Shown piece by piece: positions 63,972-64,000 of a stretch of DNA of 64,000 nt. Position 1 is the first letter of the stretch; each line of letters begins with the position of its first letter. The DNA comes from Taxillus chinensis. Lineage: Eukaryota; Streptophyta; Magnoliopsida; Santalales; Loranthaceae. The stretch lies in contig CM042091.1 of NCBI GenBank assembly GCA_023512835.1, positions 38,082,107 to 38,146,106 of the forward strand, read 5' to 3'. Both the position numbers and the translations under genes were made by a program. The notes below the pieces were generated by a model, which had not been told where the DNA came from, ran no database searches, and was given only the letters and a program-made list of their open reading frames with translations.

Positions 63972-64000
63972 GCCCGCCGGCCACTGATGCTCAGCCTTCA

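Larger units (their letters stand above)
60705..64000 (-). mobile_element. Tekay-B: chromovirus (Tekay/Del-like), 3' part
   Basis: Minus strand. 3' LTR 60705-62547, polypurine tract, integrase with chromodomain; RT and gag continue beyond the window. Closely related to Tekay-A in coding sequence but better preserved. Bases before the LTR are TAGCG (60700-60704), the expected target duplication; its partner is outside. Confidence 0.88.

Overview
The window is plant nuclear DNA, almost certainly from a eudicot, and consists almost wholly of LTR retrotransposons nested in one another, as in pericentromeric heterochromatin. No host gene, tRNA, rRNA or CRISPR array could be supported. The lineages are recognisable from priming sites, polypurine tracts, LTR ends and protein motifs: Athila (Ty3, tRNA-Asp-type primer site), Ogre/Tat (Ty3, TGGCGACTCTGCTGGGG primer site), SIRE/Maximus (Ty1/copia, tRNA-iMet-type primer site) and Tekay/Del-like chromoviruses (Ty3, C-terminal chromodomain).

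Layout. (1) 1-5221: 5' part of Athila-1 on the minus strand (PR-RT, gag, primer site, 5' LTR). (2) 5222-6085 and 32022-40711: two visible pieces of one minus-strand SIRE-like element, copia-2, split by a later insertion; its 3' LTR must lie beyond Athila-1, outside the window. (3) 6086-32021: plus-strand Ogre-like element with ~3.76 kb LTRs and TSD CAAGT, encoding only gag. (4) 14941-27488: complete minus-strand SIRE-like element, copia-1, inside the Ogre, TSD TCATT. (5) 40712-41765 plus 54802-54897: older host DNA split by (6) Athila-2, 41766-54801, plus strand, TSD CTCTC, with gag, PR, RT, RNase H, integrase and a third ORF. (7) 54898-~59520: truncated minus-strand chromovirus Tekay-A; its LTR carries a 727-bp inverted-repeat element. 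(8) ~59520-60704: non-coding DNA full of short hairpin motifs. (9) 60705-64000: 3' part of chromovirus Tekay-B, minus strand.

Order of events: copia-2 landed first, Athila-1 and the Ogre inserted into it, and copia-1 inserted into the Ogre. Older elements (copia-2, Tekay-A) show C-to-T type nonsense codons. Copia-1 and Athila-2 show a different pattern: CAG and CTG are turned into CG, CCG or CGG, breaking nearly every reading frame.

Most notable observations: (a) the third ORF of Athila-2 ends in a recognisable Ulp1/C48 SUMO-protease catalytic core with canonical triad spacing; (b) the U3 promoter regions of Athila and of the unrelated chromovirus LTRs look homologous, and Tekay-B even contains the exact terminal 19 bp of the Athila LTR; (c) the CHG-context erosion, probably a sequencing/consensus artefact of methylated DNA, which affects how every broken ORF here should be read; (d) an unclassified tract of GACTCGTAGAGTC hairpins.
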